Shown here one piece after another: positions 20,654 through 32,518 of a stretch of 40,110 bases of DNA. The position numbers and the translations under genes are program-made. Numbering within the stretch: the stretch's first letter is position 1; every line of letters begins with the position of its first letter. Location: contig JAURFX010000004.1 of the NCBI GenBank assembly GCA_030834065.1, positions 1 to 40,110 of the forward strand, given 5' to 3'. The notes below the pieces were generated by a model. It searched no databases and was not told the DNA's origin. It was given only the letters and a program-made list of their open reading frames with translations. Origin of the DNA: Gammaproteobacteria bacterium (GTDB lineage Bacteria; Pseudomonadota; Gammaproteobacteria; Steroidobacterales; Rariloculaceae).

Positions 20654-22003
20654 ATGATCAACAAGGCGTTTATACAGACATTTGGTTGCCAAATGAATGA
20701 ATATGATTCTGAAAAAATCATAGACCTTCTGAAAAATCATTTTGCCGCAGAGGCTACATTAGCCGCAGATCAAGCTGATATTCTTATTATGAATACATGC
20801 TCTATCAGAGAAAAGGCTCAAGAAAAGGTTTTTTCTTTGCTTGGTAAATGGAAAAAACTTAAGCAAAAAAATCCTGACATTTTAATTGCTGTCGGAGGAT
20901 GTGTCGCGTCTCAGGAGGGAGATGCCATTATTAAAAGGGCACCCTATGTGGATATTGTTTTTGGGCCACAGACACTTCATAAATTACCTCATCTTGTTAG
21001 TGAGTCAAAACTACATAAAAAGAGAGTGGTAGATATCAAATTTTATAAAAATGAAAAGTTCAGTTATTTACCCAATGCGATAGACATTAAGCCTACTGCA
21101 TTTGTATCGATTATGGAGGGGTGTAATAAATTTTGCGCATTTTGTGTAGTCCCTTATACCAGAGGTGAAGAACTGAGCAGACCAGTTGAGGATATACTCG
21201 ATGAGATTGTTCATCTTACTCAGAAAGGAGTGAGCGAAATTAATCTTTTAGGACAAAATGTGAATGCCTATAAGAGTCAATTAGTAAATGGCAAACAAGT
21301 AAAATTCTCTTTTCTATTAGAGCTTATTGCTTTGATTGATGAAGTTAAAAGAATACGTTTTACAACCTCACATCCAATAGATTTTGATGCAGATTTAATT
21401 AATGTCATAACTTCAGATTCAAAGTTTGGAAGCTATCTTCATCTGCCAATTCAAAGTGGATCAAATAAAATTTTAAAAGCGATGAAGAGGGGTTATAGCA
21501 GAGAATACTTTTTAAAAATTGTTGAAAAATTAAAATCTAGAAACCCAAAATTATCACTGTCTTCTGACTTTATTGTAGGTTTTCCTGGAGAGACAGCTAG
21601 TGACTTTGAGGAGACACTCAATGTAATTGATCACGTTGGATTTGATCATAGCTTTAGTTTTTTATACAGCCCAAGGCCTGGTACACCAGCATCCATGCTA
21701 AATGATGAAGTATCTATCGAGGAGAAGCAAAGAAGGCTTGAAATTTTACAAGCAAAAATTAATAGCAATGCCCAAAGGATTAGTCAGGATATGGTTGGAT
21801 CGGTAGAGAAGGTTTTAATAGAAAATCTATCTAAGAAAAATAAAAACGAAATTACTGGGAGAACAGAAAACAATAAATGGGTTAATTTACCTGGAGATCA
21901 TCAATTTATCGGAAAAATAATTGAAGTTCAGATTACCCACGCTATGTCTAATTCATTACGAGGCAGAATGGCATTACCAGCACAAGAGCGAATCTATGCT
22001 TAA
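20654..22003 (+). CDS. miaB: tRNA-2-methylthio-N6-dimethylallyladenosine synthase MiaB
   Basis: [16 protein letters not shown]; radical SAM CxxxCxxC in [31 protein letters not shown]. Confidence 0.97.
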   Translation: MINKAFIQTFGCQMNEYDSEKIIDLLKNHFAAEATLAADQADILIMNTCSIREKAQEKVFSLLGKWKKLKQKNPDILIAVGGCVASQEGDAIIKRAPYVDIVFGPQTLHKLPHLVSESKLHKKRVVDIKFYKNEKFSYLPNAIDIKPTAFVSIMEGCNKFCAFCVVPYTRGEELSRPVEDILDEIVHLTQKGVSEINLLGQNVNAYKSQLVNGKQVKFSFLLELIALIDEVKRIRFTTSHPIDFDADLINVITSDSKFGSYLHLPIQSGSNKILKAMKRGYSREYFLKIVEKLKSRNPKLSLSSDFIVGFPGETASDFEETLNVIDHVGFDHSFSFLYSPRPGTPASMLNDEVSIEEKQRRLEILQAKINSNAQRISQDMVGSVEKVLIENLSKKNKNEITGRTENNKWVNLPGDHQFIGKIIEVQITHAMSNSLRGRMALPAQERIYA

Positions 22004-22961
22004 TAATTTTGAAGTATCAACTATTACCTTTGATCTCACTCCAGAGGTTCCAAAGGGAATATTGAATCTATGTGGAGAATTTGATCAAAATATAAAGCTG
22101 ATTGAAAAAGAATTAAATGTTGAAATAAGAATCAGGGGCTATAGGATTGAAATTGACGGTAAGGCAGATTTTAGTCTTAATGCTAAAAATCTTATTTTAG
22201 AGTTATATCAGCTCGGCTCAGTCGGGGAAATTAGCAAAGAAAAATTTAATTTTATGTTGAGGCAATCTCTTGGTATGCCCGAGCCAAATACTAAACCCAT
22301 CAAACTGATTAAAACAAGAAGAAGAAAAATTGATGTAAGAGGCGCTAATCAACTTACATATATTAATAATATCCAAGAATTTAATATTAATTTTGGGATT
22401 GGACCTGCCGGAACAGGAAAAACATATCTAGCCGTTGCATCTGGTGTACAGGCTCTTGAAAACGAAGAGGTTCATAGAATTATTCTTGTAAGACCTGCAG
22501 TTGAGGCGGGTGAAAAACTTGGATTTCTACCTGGTGATTTAAGTCAAAAAGTTGATCCATATTTAAGGCCCATGTTTGATGTGCTTTATGAACTACTAGG
22601 TTACGAGACAGTTGCAAGGATGATGGAAAGGCAGATCATCGAAGTTGCACCATTGGCCTATATGAGAGGCAGAACGCTCAATGAATCATTTATCATACTG
22701 GATGAGGCACAAAATACGACGATAACTCAAATGAAAATGTTTCTAACCAGAGTAGGATTTAACTCTAAAGTTGTTGTTACGGGTGATATTACTCAAACTG
22801 ACCTCCCAAATGGAACGACCTCAGGTTTAATTCATGCCATTGAAATACTAGAATCTATCAAAGAGATTGGATTTACTTTCTTTGACTCAAAAGATGTAGT
22901 TAGACATCCATTAGTAAGAAAAATTATTGATGCCTATGAAATGATAAGTAAGAAAAAATAA
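21996..22961 (+). CDS. ybeZ: PhoH family protein (YbeZ-like ATPase)
   Basis: Walker [37 protein letters not shown] at 21996 overlaps the end of miaB (track start 21921 rejected). Confidence 0.95.
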   Translation: MLNNFEVSTITFDLTPEVPKGILNLCGEFDQNIKLIEKELNVEIRIRGYRIEIDGKADFSLNAKNLILELYQLGSVGEISKEKFNFMLRQSLGMPEPNTKPIKLIKTRRRKIDVRGANQLTYINNIQEFNINFGIGPAGTGKTYLAVASGVQALENEEVHRIILVRPAVEAGEKLGFLPGDLSQKVDPYLRPMFDVLYELLGYETVARMMERQIIEVAPLAYMRGRTLNESFIILDEAQNTTITQMKMFLTRVGFNSKVVVTGDITQTDLPNGTTSGLIHAIEILESIKEIGFTFFDSKDVVRHPLVRKIIDAYEMISKKK

Positions 22962-23435
22962 ATGTCTCTAGACGGTTCAGCACTTAATATTGAAATAATT
23001 AATGATGAGAAGATGGCAAATATTCCGGATAAATATAATTTAGTATCGGCAGTTATTAAGTCACTCGATATTGTGCATAACACAAGTATATGCATTAAAT
23101 ATGCAAGCCTTGCAGAAATGAAAAAAATTAATCAACAATATAAAAAAAAGAATAAACCTACTAATGTTTTATCTTTCCAAGGATATAAATATTCTCAAGA
23201 AACAGGAGAAGAGATGGAGCATCTGGGTGATTTATTGCTTTGTCCTGATTATATTGATAAAGAAGCTCGAATGAATCATTTAAATATAGATAAGCATTGG
23301 GCTCATATGATAGTCCATGGTGTCCTTCATTTATTAGGATATGATCATGAGGTTGAGTCTGAGGCGCTTATAATGGAAGCAAAAGAAATTAATATACTCT
23401 CAAAGTTGGGTTATTCTGATCCTTATATACAATAA
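22962..23435 (+). CDS. ybeY: Endoribonuclease YbeY
   Basis: NVLSFQ and zinc motif HGVLHLLGYDH; next to phoH. Confidence 0.96.
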   Translation: MSLDGSALNIEIINDEKMANIPDKYNLVSAVIKSLDIVHNTSICIKYASLAEMKKINQQYKKKNKPTNVLSFQGYKYSQETGEEMEHLGDLLLCPDYIDKEARMNHLNIDKHWAHMIVHGVLHLLGYDHEVESEALIMEAKEINILSKLGYSDPYIQ

Positions 23436-24263
23436 ATGAGTAAATCAAATAAAAATATTCTTAGACTCTTTCTTAATAAACTCGGTATTGGGAAAGCTCA
23501 TAATGAAAAAGAAAAGGCTGAAGATCTTTTGCGTTCACTTGAGCAAGATAATTTAGTTTCAAATGATGTTCTAAAAATGATGCTTGGCGTTTTAGAAGTT
23601 GTTGATATTAATGTCAGAGATATCATGATACCTAGATCTCAAATGGTTGTTCTCGATCGAGACGATACGATTGATGAATACATTAAGATTATTTCGGAAT
23701 CCGGGCACTCAAGATTTCCAGTGATTGGGGAAGATAAAGATGAGGTATTAGGTATATTTCTAGCAAAAGACCTAATTAAATATGCAATCTCTACTGAGAA
23801 AGAGATTTTTGATATTTCAGATAATCTAAGACAAGCAATTTTTATACCTGAGGGAATGAAGCTGGACAAGCTACTTGCTCAATTTCGAGCAAGTAGGAGT
23901 CATTTAGCAATAGTAGTGGATGAGTTTGGCGGTGTATCAGGTCTAGCTACGATTGAGGATGTGCTCGAACAAATTGTAGGCGATATAGATGATGAGTATG
24001 ATATAGAGGAAACAGATACCATTGTTGAGCTTTCTGAAAATTTATACAAAATTAAAGCCCAATACAGAATCGATGAATTTAATGAATTTTTTAAGGTTAA
24101 CTTTGATGATGCTGATTATGATACGTTAGGTGGTTTAGTGGTGCATCATCTAGAGCGATTGCCAAAGAAGGGTGAATCCATAGAGTTTGAGAAATTTATT
24201 TTTAAAGTAGTTAGTGTCGATAGAAGAAGGATACACTTTATTGAAGTATCAAAAGTTTCATAA
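23436..24263 (+). CDS. corC: CorC/HlyC family CBS-domain protein
   Basis: VRDIMIPRSQMVVLD...GHSRFPVIGEDKDEVLGIFLAKDL; CorC-HlyC C-terminal domain; position before lnt. Confidence 0.93.
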   Translation: MSKSNKNILRLFLNKLGIGKAHNEKEKAEDLLRSLEQDNLVSNDVLKMMLGVLEVVDINVRDIMIPRSQMVVLDRDDTIDEYIKIISESGHSRFPVIGEDKDEVLGIFLAKDLIKYAISTEKEIFDISDNLRQAIFIPEGMKLDKLLAQFRASRSHLAIVVDEFGGVSGLATIEDVLEQIVGDIDDEYDIEETDTIVELSENLYKIKAQYRIDEFNEFFKVNFDDADYDTLGGLVVHHLERLPKKGESIEFEKFIFKVVSVDRRRIHFIEVSKVS

Positions 24264-24269
24264 AGCTAA

Positions 24270-25730
24270 ATGTATTTTATAATTCTCTTTTTTCTCGGGG
24301 CGTTGCTTAACCTTGCATTTCCTCCATTTAATCTTTGGTTTTTTATTTTTTTATTTATTTATCCGTTAGTAATTTTTCTTAAAATTCCTAGCAATGCATA
24401 CTTAAAATCATTTTTTATCGGATTTTTATTTGGCCTAGGATTGTATTTACCAGGTATTCATTGGGTCTTCATAAGCATTCATGAATACGGACAAGTATCT
24501 ACGTTAATAAGCATATTTCTTGTCATTTTATTGGCTTGCTATATGGCTCTTTTTATTGGTCTTAGTTTTTTATTTACGAAATTAATGATAAAGAATAGAG
24601 AGGGAAATTTTGTTTTTCTCTTTCCAATTGTTTTTGTTCTTTTTGAGTATTTAAGGTCCATTATTCTTGGGGGCTTTCCTTGGTTTTCAGTTTATCAGAG
24701 TCAGTTGTATTCAGTTTTTGGCTCTTTATTCCCAATCATTGGGGGAATCGGAGTTTCATTTTTTATAATCTATATTTGCTCTTGTATATTAATGTTATTT
24801 CGAATGAAACAAAAAAAATCAATGATAATTTGGATGTTTGGATTGGTGATCATGAGTTTATCTTTATCTAGCATTGATTGGACAAATCCCATTGATAATT
24901 CAATTAGGTACTCAATCATTCAGACTGGAATTGATCAATCAGCACGATTGTCGGGTACTAATTACAATCAAATTGAAATGAATAATTTAAATAAAATTAC
25001 ACAAGAGAGTAGTTTTTCAGAAATCATAATTCTTCCTGAGGCAACCTTTATACTTCCAGATGAAACGATATTCAATCAACTTGTAAGCAGTAATAGTGAT
25101 ATTATTTTTGGAGCACTGAATAGAGGACAAGATCCTAGGTATAGCTCCAATGAGTTAATATCATTGACCCATGAATCAAAGCAAACTTACTTTAAGAGAA
25201 GGCTAGTACCTTTTGGAGAGTATATCCCTCTAAGTGACTATTTTTCTAGTATTTTTAACAATATAAGGGTGCCTATTCCTCTTATCGAAAAGGGAGACGA
25301 TACTCAAAGTTTTATCTTAATAAAAGATATATACTTTGCCCCATCCATTTGTTTTGAGGATGCATTTTATGAGACTTTTTTTAGCAACCAGGAATCAAAT
25401 ATTTTTCTCAACATTACTAATGATGGTTGGTTTAATGATTCGTCGGCACTGAGCCAGCATTTTAGTTTTTCTCAAATTAGAGCCAAAGAATTTGGTAAGC
25501 CTCTCTTAAGATCGGCAAATACAGGAATTTCTGGACATATTAATCCTGATGGCAGTATTGCATCAAAACTTCCTATACAATCTCAAATGATTCTGAGGGG
25601 AGAAGTCAATGGCACAATAGGAAAAACGCCTTTTGGTGAATTTGGTTTACTTAGCACCTTAGTTTTTATATCAATAATTTCAATAATTCAATTTTTTATC
25701 ACAAAGTTCAGGATCCTTTTTTCAACATAG
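24270..25730 (+). CDS. lnt: Apolipoprotein N-acyltransferase
   Basis: N-terminal membrane segments plus nitrilase domain with LPEATFI (Glu), [14 protein letters not shown] (Lys), PSICFEDAF (Cys). Confidence 0.95.
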   Translation: MYFIILFFLGALLNLAFPPFNLWFFIFLFIYPLVIFLKIPSNAYLKSFFIGFLFGLGLYLPGIHWVFISIHEYGQVSTLISIFLVILLACYMALFIGLSFLFTKLMIKNREGNFVFLFPIVFVLFEYLRSIILGGFPWFSVYQSQLYSVFGSLFPIIGGIGVSFFIIYICSCILMLFRMKQKKSMIIWMFGLVIMSLSLSSIDWTNPIDNSIRYSIIQTGIDQSARLSGTNYNQIEMNNLNKITQESSFSEIIILPEATFILPDETIFNQLVSSNSDIIFGALNRGQDPRYSSNELISLTHESKQTYFKRRLVPFGEYIPLSDYFSSIFNNIRVPIPLIEKGDDTQSFILIKDIYFAPSICFEDAFYETFFSNQESNIFLNITNDGWFNDSSALSQHFSFSQIRAKEFGKPLLRSANTGISGHINPDGSIASKLPIQSQMILRGEVNGTIGKTPFGEFGLLSTLVFISIISIIQFFITKFRILFST

Positions 25731-28276
25731 ATCGTCTTAACTAATTCACCTCCAGAAATATATTTAGCAATAGAAGGTTCCTTTTTAGCGAGGTTTATAA
25801 CGGTATCCTTATCCTGGTCAATATTGAACGTGAGCTTACCCCTTACCTTTCCATTTACCTGTATAGGAAGCTCATATGCATCCTCGACAAGATAATGTGA
25901 ATCAGCTATCGGCCATGATTCATAAGCTATAGTCTCAGCATGACCTAGTCTATTCCATATCTCTTCAGATATATGTGGAGCTAGAGGAGATAAGAGTAAC
26001 AGAAAGTTTTCCACTGTATTGAAGCTAATAGACTCCAGTTTATAAAGAGCATTTAGAGCTTCCATTAAGCTTGAGATTGCAGTATTAAATCTAAACGCTT
26101 CGATATCTGAGGTAACTTTTTTAGTTACCTTTGCCAAGATTCTTTTTTCAGATTCTTCTCCCTCATTATCATGAATATGATTTTTTATACTTGCACTTTC
26201 ACTATCTATGAAAAGATTCCAAACCCTATTTAAGAACCGATAAGTACCTTCTACGCCACTGGTGCTCCAGGGCTTTACCTGCTCAAGTGGACCCATAAAC
26301 ATTTCATAGAGTCTAAAAGCATCAGCTCCGTATTTGTTTACTATCTCATCAGGATTGACAACATTACCTCTACTTTTGCTCATTTTTGAGCTTTTAAGTT
26401 CAAGCTGAATATTTGAGTAATCCCTTAAGAAATAAAAACCATCTTTCTCAACTACATCAGTCTCATCAATTTTTATTTGTTTTAAATCTTGAGACTCATG
26501 AATCTCTTTAATATTTTTTGAAGATATAAATTTACCTCCATCCTGATAAGCATAGTACTCAGCTTCACCAAGTATCATCCCTTGATGCACCAATTTTTTA
26601 AAAGGCTCTGGAGTTGAGGTTATACCAATATCATAAAGAAACTTATGCCAAAATCTTGCATATAGTAAATGTAGAACGGCATGCTCTGACCCACCTACAT
26701 ATAAATCTACTGGCATCCAATATTCTTCCAATTCTTTATCAATTAATTGTGTATGATTTTTTGGGTCTATGTATCTTAGATAGTACCAACAGGATCCAGC
26801 CCATTGAGGCATAGTATTTGTTTCACGAAATAGTTCTTTACCATCCTGCTTTACTGTCAGCCAATCCTTGGCTTTAATTAATGGCCCTTCTGGTGAACCG
26901 CTAGGCTTAAAGTCCTCTAGCTCGGGAAGTGTTATTGGAAGCTCAGCTTCATCAATAGGAACAATGATGTCGTTATCAAAGAGAATTGGGAAGGGCTCTC
27001 CCCAGTATCTCTGTCTTGAGAAAAGCCAGTCTCTTAATTTATAATTAATTTTCTTATTACCAATATTATTCGACTCAATATATTCAATAATTTTCTTTTT
27101 TGAATCTTCAATATTTAAACCATTAAGAAAGTTGCTATTTATAGAGATACCCTCTCCGGTATAAGCTTCACCATCAAATTCAGGTGGAGGTTGAACGGTC
27201 CTTATAATTTCAAGGTTATACTGAACAGCAAATTCCCAATCTCTCTGATCTTCCCCGGGGACAGCCATAATTGCACCGGTCCCATAGTGCGCAAGTACAT
27301 AATCAGCAATCCAAATTGGAATTAACTTTTTACTAACAGGATTTATCGCATAGCTACCAGTGAAGGCACCAGATTTTTCCTTGGTTTGGGCAGTCCTCTC
27401 TAGATCAGATTTTTTTGCCGAGAGATTAATATATTTCTCAATATCTAATATGAATTCATCCTTTGTAATTTGCCTTACTAATTCATGCTCCGGTGACAGA
27501 ACAATATATGTTGCACCAAAGATAGTATCAGGCCTTGTCGTAAAAATTGAAATAATCTCGTCACTTTTCTCTACTTTAAAATTTATTTCTGCGCCAATAC
27601 TTTTACCTATCCAATTCTTTTGCATTTCAATGGTGCTTAGAGGCCAATCCAGAGAATCAAGTCCCTCTAAGAGTTTTTCAGCATAATTGGTAATTTTTAA
27701 CATCCACTGCTTTAGTGGTTTACGCTCGCACTGAAAACTGCCAACTTCAGATAACCCATCAGTAACCTCTTCATTTGCGAGTGTCGTACCAAGTTGTTCG
27801 CACCACCAAACAGGCATATTGGATTGATATGCAAGATTATGTTTAAACATTTGTAAAAATATCCATTGAGTCCATTTGTAGTAATCTGGATCGGTCGTAT
27901 TTATCTCAAGGTCCCAGTCGTATGAAAATCCAAATGACTTAAGCTGCTTTTTAAATCTATTAATATTTTTTTCAGTAGTAATTTTTGGGTGAGTACCTGT
28001 TTTAATTGCATACTGCTCTGCAGGAAGGCCAAAAGCATCCCACCCCATCGGATGAAGTACATTAAAGCCTTGCATTCGCTTGAACCTAGCAATAATATCT
28101 GAGGCAGTATATCCCTCTGGATGGCCCACATGGAGCCCATCACCACTTGGATATGGGAACATATCAAGAACGTAGTATTTTGGCTTAGATTTATCAATAT
28201 CTTTTGGTACTTGAAAAGTCTTATTCTTCTCCCAGTAAGTTTGCCATTTATTCTCTATGTCTTTAAAAGGGTACAT
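25688..28276 (-). CDS. leuS: Leucine--tRNA ligase
   Basis: [65 protein letters not shown]; 3' end overlaps lnt by 43 bp. Confidence 0.97.
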   Translation of the reverse strand: MYPFKDIENKWQTYWEKNKTFQVPKDIDKSKPKYYVLDMFPYPSGDGLHVGHPEGYTASDIIARFKRMQGFNVLHPMGWDAFGLPAEQYAIKTGTHPKITTEKNINRFKKQLKSFGFSYDWDLEINTTDPDYYKWTQWIFLQMFKHNLAYQSNMPVWWCEQLGTTLANEEVTDGLSEVGSFQCERKPLKQWMLKITNYAEKLLEGLDSLDWPLSTIEMQKNWIGKSIGAEINFKVEKSDEIISIFTTRPDTIFGATYIVLSPEHELVRQITKDEFILDIEKYINLSAKKSDLERTAQTKEKSGAFTGSYAINPVSKKLIPIWIADYVLAHYGTGAIMAVPGEDQRDWEFAVQYNLEIIRTVQPPPEFDGEAYTGEGISINSNFLNGLNIEDSKKKIIEYIESNNIGNKKINYKLRDWLFSRQRYWGEPFPILFDNDIIVPIDEAELPITLPELEDFKPSGSPEGPLIKAKDWLTVKQDGKELFRETNTMPQWAGSCWYYLRYIDPKNHTQLIDKELEEYWMPVDLYVGGSEHAVLHLLYARFWHKFLYDIGITSTPEPFKKLVHQGMILGEAEYYAYQDGGKFISSKNIKEIHESQDLKQIKIDETDVVEKDGFYFLRDYSNIQLELKSSKMSKSRGNVVNPDEIVNKYGADAFRLYEMFMGPLEQVKPWSTSGVEGTYRFLNRVWNLFIDSESASIKNHIHDNEGEESEKRILAKVTKKVTSDIEAFRFNTAISSLMEALNALYKLESISFNTVENFLLLLSPLAPHISEEIWNRLGHAETIAYESWPIADSHYLVEDAYELPIQVNGKVRGKLTFNIDQDKDTVINLAKKEPSIAKYISGGELVKTIYVEKRILNFVIKN

Positions 28277-28301
28277 ATGTAATACTGTTTAGGCTAAATT
28301 T

Positions 28302-28781
28302 ATGAATCAATACCAAAAAATAATTTCCGTAATTATAACCGTAATATTTACTTCTAGCTGTGGATTTGTACTAGAAGAGCAAGCATACAGTAGCGAGTAT
28401 ATTAATTCTTATGGTATTGATTTTATAAGCATTGCCCCAAATTCACTTCTTTCTCAAGAGATGAGGCGACTTATTGAATTATCAGAATTCAGGCCTAATA
28501 GTTCCGGAGAAGGATTAAGAATTAATATTAGAGATGAAGCGCTCAATGAAGAGATCTTTACTCTATCGCTTAATAATCTCCCGACAGAGTATGAAATAAC
28601 TTATACCGTAAGTTTTGAGGTACTTTTAGAGGGAAGAGTTATAAGGTCATTAGACACAATTACACTGAGCAGGGTCTATGGGTTTGATCTAAATAATCTC
28701 ATTGCAAAACAAAGAGAATCGCTACAAATTCAACGAGAATTAGCCAGAGGTTTAGCAGATAGGATTCTTCAACAGCTTTAG
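28302..28781 (+). CDS. lptE: LPS-assembly lipoprotein LptE
   Basis: Lipoprotein signal with lipobox-like FTSSC-G; LptE-like size and pattern; next to leuS. Confidence 0.8.
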   Translation: MNQYQKIISVIITVIFTSSCGFVLEEQAYSSEYINSYGIDFISIAPNSLLSQEMRRLIELSEFRPNSSGEGLRINIRDEALNEEIFTLSLNNLPTEYEITYTVSFEVLLEGRVIRSLDTITLSRVYGFDLNNLIAKQRESLQIQRELARGLADRILQQL

Positions 28782-29252
28782 TTATAAGATCGTAGGATTA
28801 GGTGAGTCACCATAAACTTCATTAGGATCAAAGGTCTTTTCTTTTTCAGTAAATTCTAGATGAATGCTTCCATTTGCATTTTGACTTACTTTTCTGTAGA
28901 AGCATGACCTATAACCAACATGACAACTTGCACTTCCTTCAACTTCAACTTGAATCCAAATGGCATCTTGATCATCATCAATTCGCATTTCTCTAATTTT
29001 TTGGATCAGTCCACTGGTTTTCCCTTTATGCCATATTACCTTGCGACTTCTACTATAGTAGTGAGCTTCACCTGTTTTAATACTAAGCTCAAAACTATCC
29101 TTATTCATATAGCCGAGCATGAGTATTTCTTTGCTGTGAACATCCATAGTGATGACAGGGATTAGCCCTTGTTCATCAAATTTTGGAGCTAGCTCAGTGC
29201 CTTCCTCTACTTGTTCAATTGAGATTCTTTTTTGAAATAACTTATCTTTCAA
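28782..29252 (-). CDS. hisI: Phosphoribosyl-AMP cyclohydrolase (monofunctional HisI)
   Basis: VITMDVHSKEILMLGYMN...GEAHYYSRSRKVIWHKGKTSG...RIDDDQDAIWIQVEVEGSASCHVGYRSCFYRKV. Confidence 0.95.
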   Translation of the reverse strand: MKDKLFQKRISIEQVEEGTELAPKFDEQGLIPVITMDVHSKEILMLGYMNKDSFELSIKTGEAHYYSRSRKVIWHKGKTSGLIQKIREMRIDDDQDAIWIQVEVEGSASCHVGYRSCFYRKVSQNANGSIHLEFTEKEKTFDPNEVYGDSPNPTIL

Positions 29253-29311
29253 TATTGATATCCATTAAAATTAGTAATTGATTTTAACATTAATTTAAGA
29301 TTGGGTTTAAG

Positions 29312-30688
29312 ATGCATTTGTTTAATACGCTAACCAAAAAAAAGGAAGAGTTTAAGCCAATCTCTCAGGATAGCGTAAAAATGTATGTCTGTGGACCGAC
29401 GGTTTACAACCACCCACATATTGGTAATGCGAGACCCCCAGTGGTCTTTGATATCTTAGCAAGGCTACTCGAGAGAAAGTTTAATTTAACCTATGTTCGA
29501 AATATTACTGATGTCGATGACAAAATAAATGATGAGGCCAAGAGAAGGGGAATAAGTATTGAAAAACTAACAACCCAATACATTGATATTTATAGAAAAG
29601 ATATGGCTGCATTAGGTGTAAGAAGTCCTAGTATTGAACCAAAGGTTACAGATCATATTGAGTTGATTATTGATTTTATTGAGCAACTTAAATTAAAGGA
29701 TTTTGCATACGAGTCTGATAACCATATCTATTTCGATATTAGTAAATTTGGTGAGTATGGAAAATTATCAGGAAGAAATATTGATGAGCTAATCTCTGGT
29801 GCAAGAGTAGAAGTATCAAAGAATAAAAAAAATCCTGGTGATTTTGTTCTTTGGAAGCCATCGGATAAAGATACGATTGGATGGAGTAGTCCATGGGGGT
29901 ATGGACGACCTGGATGGCATATTGAATGCTCTGTAATGGCTTATCAACATCTAGGTGAGACGATTGATATACATGGAGGTGGCTCAGATCTTATTTTCCC
30001 TCATCACGAAAATGAGATTGCTCAAAGTGAATGCGGATTAAGTATCACAAGGTTTGCTAATTATTGGCTTCATAATGGTTTAATAAATGTGAAATCAGAG
30101 AAAATGAGTAAGTCACTTGGTAATGTGCTTCTTGTGAGTAACTTACTAAATGAGGCAAATGGCGAAGTCATTAGAATGGCCTTAATCGGAACACATTATC
30201 GTCAACCTTTAGATTGGACTGATAGTATTTTAGAGGAGTCAAAAGACAAGCTGGATAGAATGTATGATGCCTTACTTAAATTTGAAACAGATGTTCAGCC
30301 TGATGAAGCAAAGGTTAATCAAATTTGTAAAAAGTTTTTTGAGGCCTTAGAGGATGACTTAAATACCCCTAAGGCTTTAGCTGAAGTTTTTGCAATCGTT
30401 AAGCAATTAAATTCTCAAGGCAATGAGGCTGAGCGTGTTGCATTAATTGCTGCAATAAAAAAATGTGGCGATTTTCTTGGTATTCTCAGCTATTCCCCTA
30501 AGCAGTGGTTTCAGGAAAATAATAATTTAAAGCTAACTGAAGAAGAAATATTAAACCTTTTGGAGCTTAGAAATATTGCAAGAAGTAAAAAAGACTTTAC
30601 AGAGTCTGACAGAATCAGAGATGACTTACTCTCACAGGGAATTAGTATTGAAGATACAAAAGAAGGCACAATTTGGAAATATTTATAA
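29312..30688 (+). CDS. cysS: Cysteine--tRNA ligase
   Basis: [79 protein letters not shown]. Confidence 0.97.
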   Translation: MHLFNTLTKKKEEFKPISQDSVKMYVCGPTVYNHPHIGNARPPVVFDILARLLERKFNLTYVRNITDVDDKINDEAKRRGISIEKLTTQYIDIYRKDMAALGVRSPSIEPKVTDHIELIIDFIEQLKLKDFAYESDNHIYFDISKFGEYGKLSGRNIDELISGARVEVSKNKKNPGDFVLWKPSDKDTIGWSSPWGYGRPGWHIECSVMAYQHLGETIDIHGGGSDLIFPHHENEIAQSECGLSITRFANYWLHNGLINVKSEKMSKSLGNVLLVSNLLNEANGEVIRMALIGTHYRQPLDWTDSILEESKDKLDRMYDALLKFETDVQPDEAKVNQICKKFFEALEDDLNTPKALAEVFAIVKQLNSQGNEAERVALIAAIKKCGDFLGILSYSPKQWFQENNNLKLTEEEILNLLELRNIARSKKDFTESDRIRDDLLSQGISIEDTKEGTIWKYL

Positions 30689-30693
30689 GTAAA

Positions 30694-30909
30694 GTGAGAT
30701 TTTTGATAGCTAAAATCTTTATTTGTATCATACGAATTTACCAATATTGTATTTCACCTTTATTCCCACCATCTTGTAGATATCATCCCACTTGCTCACA
30801 ATATATGATTTTTGCTATCAAAAAAGAAGGCCCCCTAAAAGGAGTCTTCATCGGCTTAAAGAGAATAATCACTTGTCACCCATGGGGAGGCGCTCAAAGT
30901 GAAGATTAG
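30694..30909 (+). CDS. yidD: Membrane protein insertion efficiency factor YidD
   Basis: [54 protein letters not shown]; start uncertain (GTG 30694 or TTG 30673, both in frame). Confidence 0.93.
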   Translation: MRFLIAKIFICIIRIYQYCISPLFPPSCRYHPTCSQYMIFAIKKEGPLKGVFIGLKRIITCHPWGGAQSED

Positions 30910-31915
30910 TCTAAATTCGATGAATCAAGACCTTTTAGACACTAAATGTAATATTTACCTAGTTTCAAGTAATGAACTGCTACTTTCCCAAGACGTAGAG
31001 GATATGATTTCAAAGTCACTCATCTCTAGAGGATATACATTTGGCACAAGAGAAAGTCATTCTCGGACGTTTGATATTCTTAGTTGGGCGGAGCGTATTT
31101 TTTCGCCTTCACTTTTTGCCTCAGCAGAATTTCATTTCCTACACCTTAATAGTTTTTCTATAAAAGAGGATGAGCTGATCAGTATTTTAAATAGGCTTAG
31201 GGAATCAGGTTTAGAAAATACCTCAATAATCATTCATGCCCCCTTTGTTACTTACCAATATGAAAATAAAGCATGGATAAAATTTGTTATAGAGCATGGC
31301 TTATTAATTCAATGTTGGCCAATTCAAGATAAGGATTTTCCTGCCTGGATTCAAAGTAGAGCCAAAAAACTAAATATTACCCTTACAATAAATGCAGCAA
31401 TTACGCTTGCTAGCTTGTCAGAAAATAATCTATACGCAGCAAATAATCTCATCCATACATTATCTCTAGACCCCCTAAAGGTTAACTTTGATGAAAATGA
31501 TGTAATAAAGATAAGTGATAATGCCTCTAGTTTTGATGCTTATAAATTGGCTGATGCAGTTCTTGAATGCAATGAAAAAAAAATATTTAGGATCTACTAT
31601 ACGCTGAGGAAGGCAAATGCCCCTCTGCCTCAAATATTATTTGCAATATTTAGGGATTTTAAGATTCTATATAATATTATTTTGGATCAAACTGATATAA
31701 AAAATAGAAACTTAGATCTTTCTAAATACGGTGTTTGGAAGAAAAGACAACCAATATTTCATCTTGCGCTACAGTATTATGATAAAAGCTTCATTGAACT
31801 TATGTTTCATAAAATTTTTATTCTAGAAAAGTCAATTAAGGGAGTAGCGGATTCTTCTGGCTGGGATGAGCTTACCAAGTTTTTGAATTCCATTGCCCTC
31901 AAAAAAGCTTCTTAA
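30899..31915 (+). CDS. holA: DNA polymerase III subunit delta
   Basis: HolA-like ([17 protein letters not shown]...; NLIHTLSL); GTG start with GGAGG about 8 nt upstream; just before nadD. Confidence 0.85.
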   Translation: MKISLNSMNQDLLDTKCNIYLVSSNELLLSQDVEDMISKSLISRGYTFGTRESHSRTFDILSWAERIFSPSLFASAEFHFLHLNSFSIKEDELISILNRLRESGLENTSIIIHAPFVTYQYENKAWIKFVIEHGLLIQCWPIQDKDFPAWIQSRAKKLNITLTINAAITLASLSENNLYAANNLIHTLSLDPLKVNFDENDVIKISDNASSFDAYKLADAVLECNEKKIFRIYYTLRKANAPLPQILFAIFRDFKILYNIILDQTDIKNRNLDLSKYGVWKKRQPIFHLALQYYDKSFIELMFHKIFILEKSIKGVADSSGWDELTKFLNSIALKKAS

Positions 31916-31921
31916 GAAAAA

Positions 31922-32518
31922 ATGAAGAAAGAAAATATCTTATTGTATGGAGGAAGTTTTGATCCAATCCATCTTGGTCACGAGGAAGTCATTAAGTCAG
32001 TTCATAAAGAGTTAAACTTAAATCGAATAATTCTTGTTCCTAATTATCAATCACCATTAAAAGATAAGGCATTTTTAAGCCCTATTGATCGATTATTATG
32101 TATTGATCAAGTATTAAAACGTTATCCTTACCTAGAGCTTAGTACTTATGAAATTAAGAAGGAGGCTATCTCCTATAGCTATGAGACAGTAAAATTTTTT
32201 ATAGAATCTTATGTAAACTCAAATATTATTTTTTTAATTGGAGCTGATAACTGGGAGAATAGATCAAAATGGAAAAATTTTGATTTTATTCTAAGAAAAT
32301 CACATGTGCTTATTGTAGGTAGGCCTGGAGTTAACATAGAACAATTAAATAAATATCCGTATGAACCTAAATCATTTGGAGAACCAGGAGGAATCACATA
32401 TTTTGAGGGCCCAATGATTGATATGTCATCGACTCAAGTAAAAGAAATAATAATACAGGATATGAATTTATCAAATGTTCTGCATCCAGATATAATACCT
32501 ATTGTAAAAAACAGATGA
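31922..32518 (+). CDS. nadD: Nicotinate-nucleotide adenylyltransferase
   Basis: LLYGGSFDPIHLGHEEVI nucleotidyltransferase motif; IFLIGADNWENRSKWKNFDFIL; SSTQVKE. Confidence 0.94.
   Translation: MKKENILLYGGSFDPIHLGHEEVIKSVHKELNLNRIILVPNYQSPLKDKAFLSPIDRLLCIDQVLKRYPYLELSTYEIKKEAISYSYETVKFFIESYVNSNIIFLIGADNWENRSKWKNFDFILRKSHVLIVGRPGVNIEQLNKYPYEPKSFGEPGGITYFEGPMIDMSSTQVKEIIIQDMNLSNVLHPDIIPIVKNR

Noticed and set aside
26290-26560. Possible intein or insertion in LeuRS just before KMSKS
   Set aside because: A variable insertion precedes KMSKS in LeuRS of several lineages; no intein splice motifs seen and total length (862 aa) is normal.
27901-28197. 98-aa minus-strand ORF inside leuS
   Set aside because: Alternative frame within the conserved LeuRS catalytic region; no independent support.
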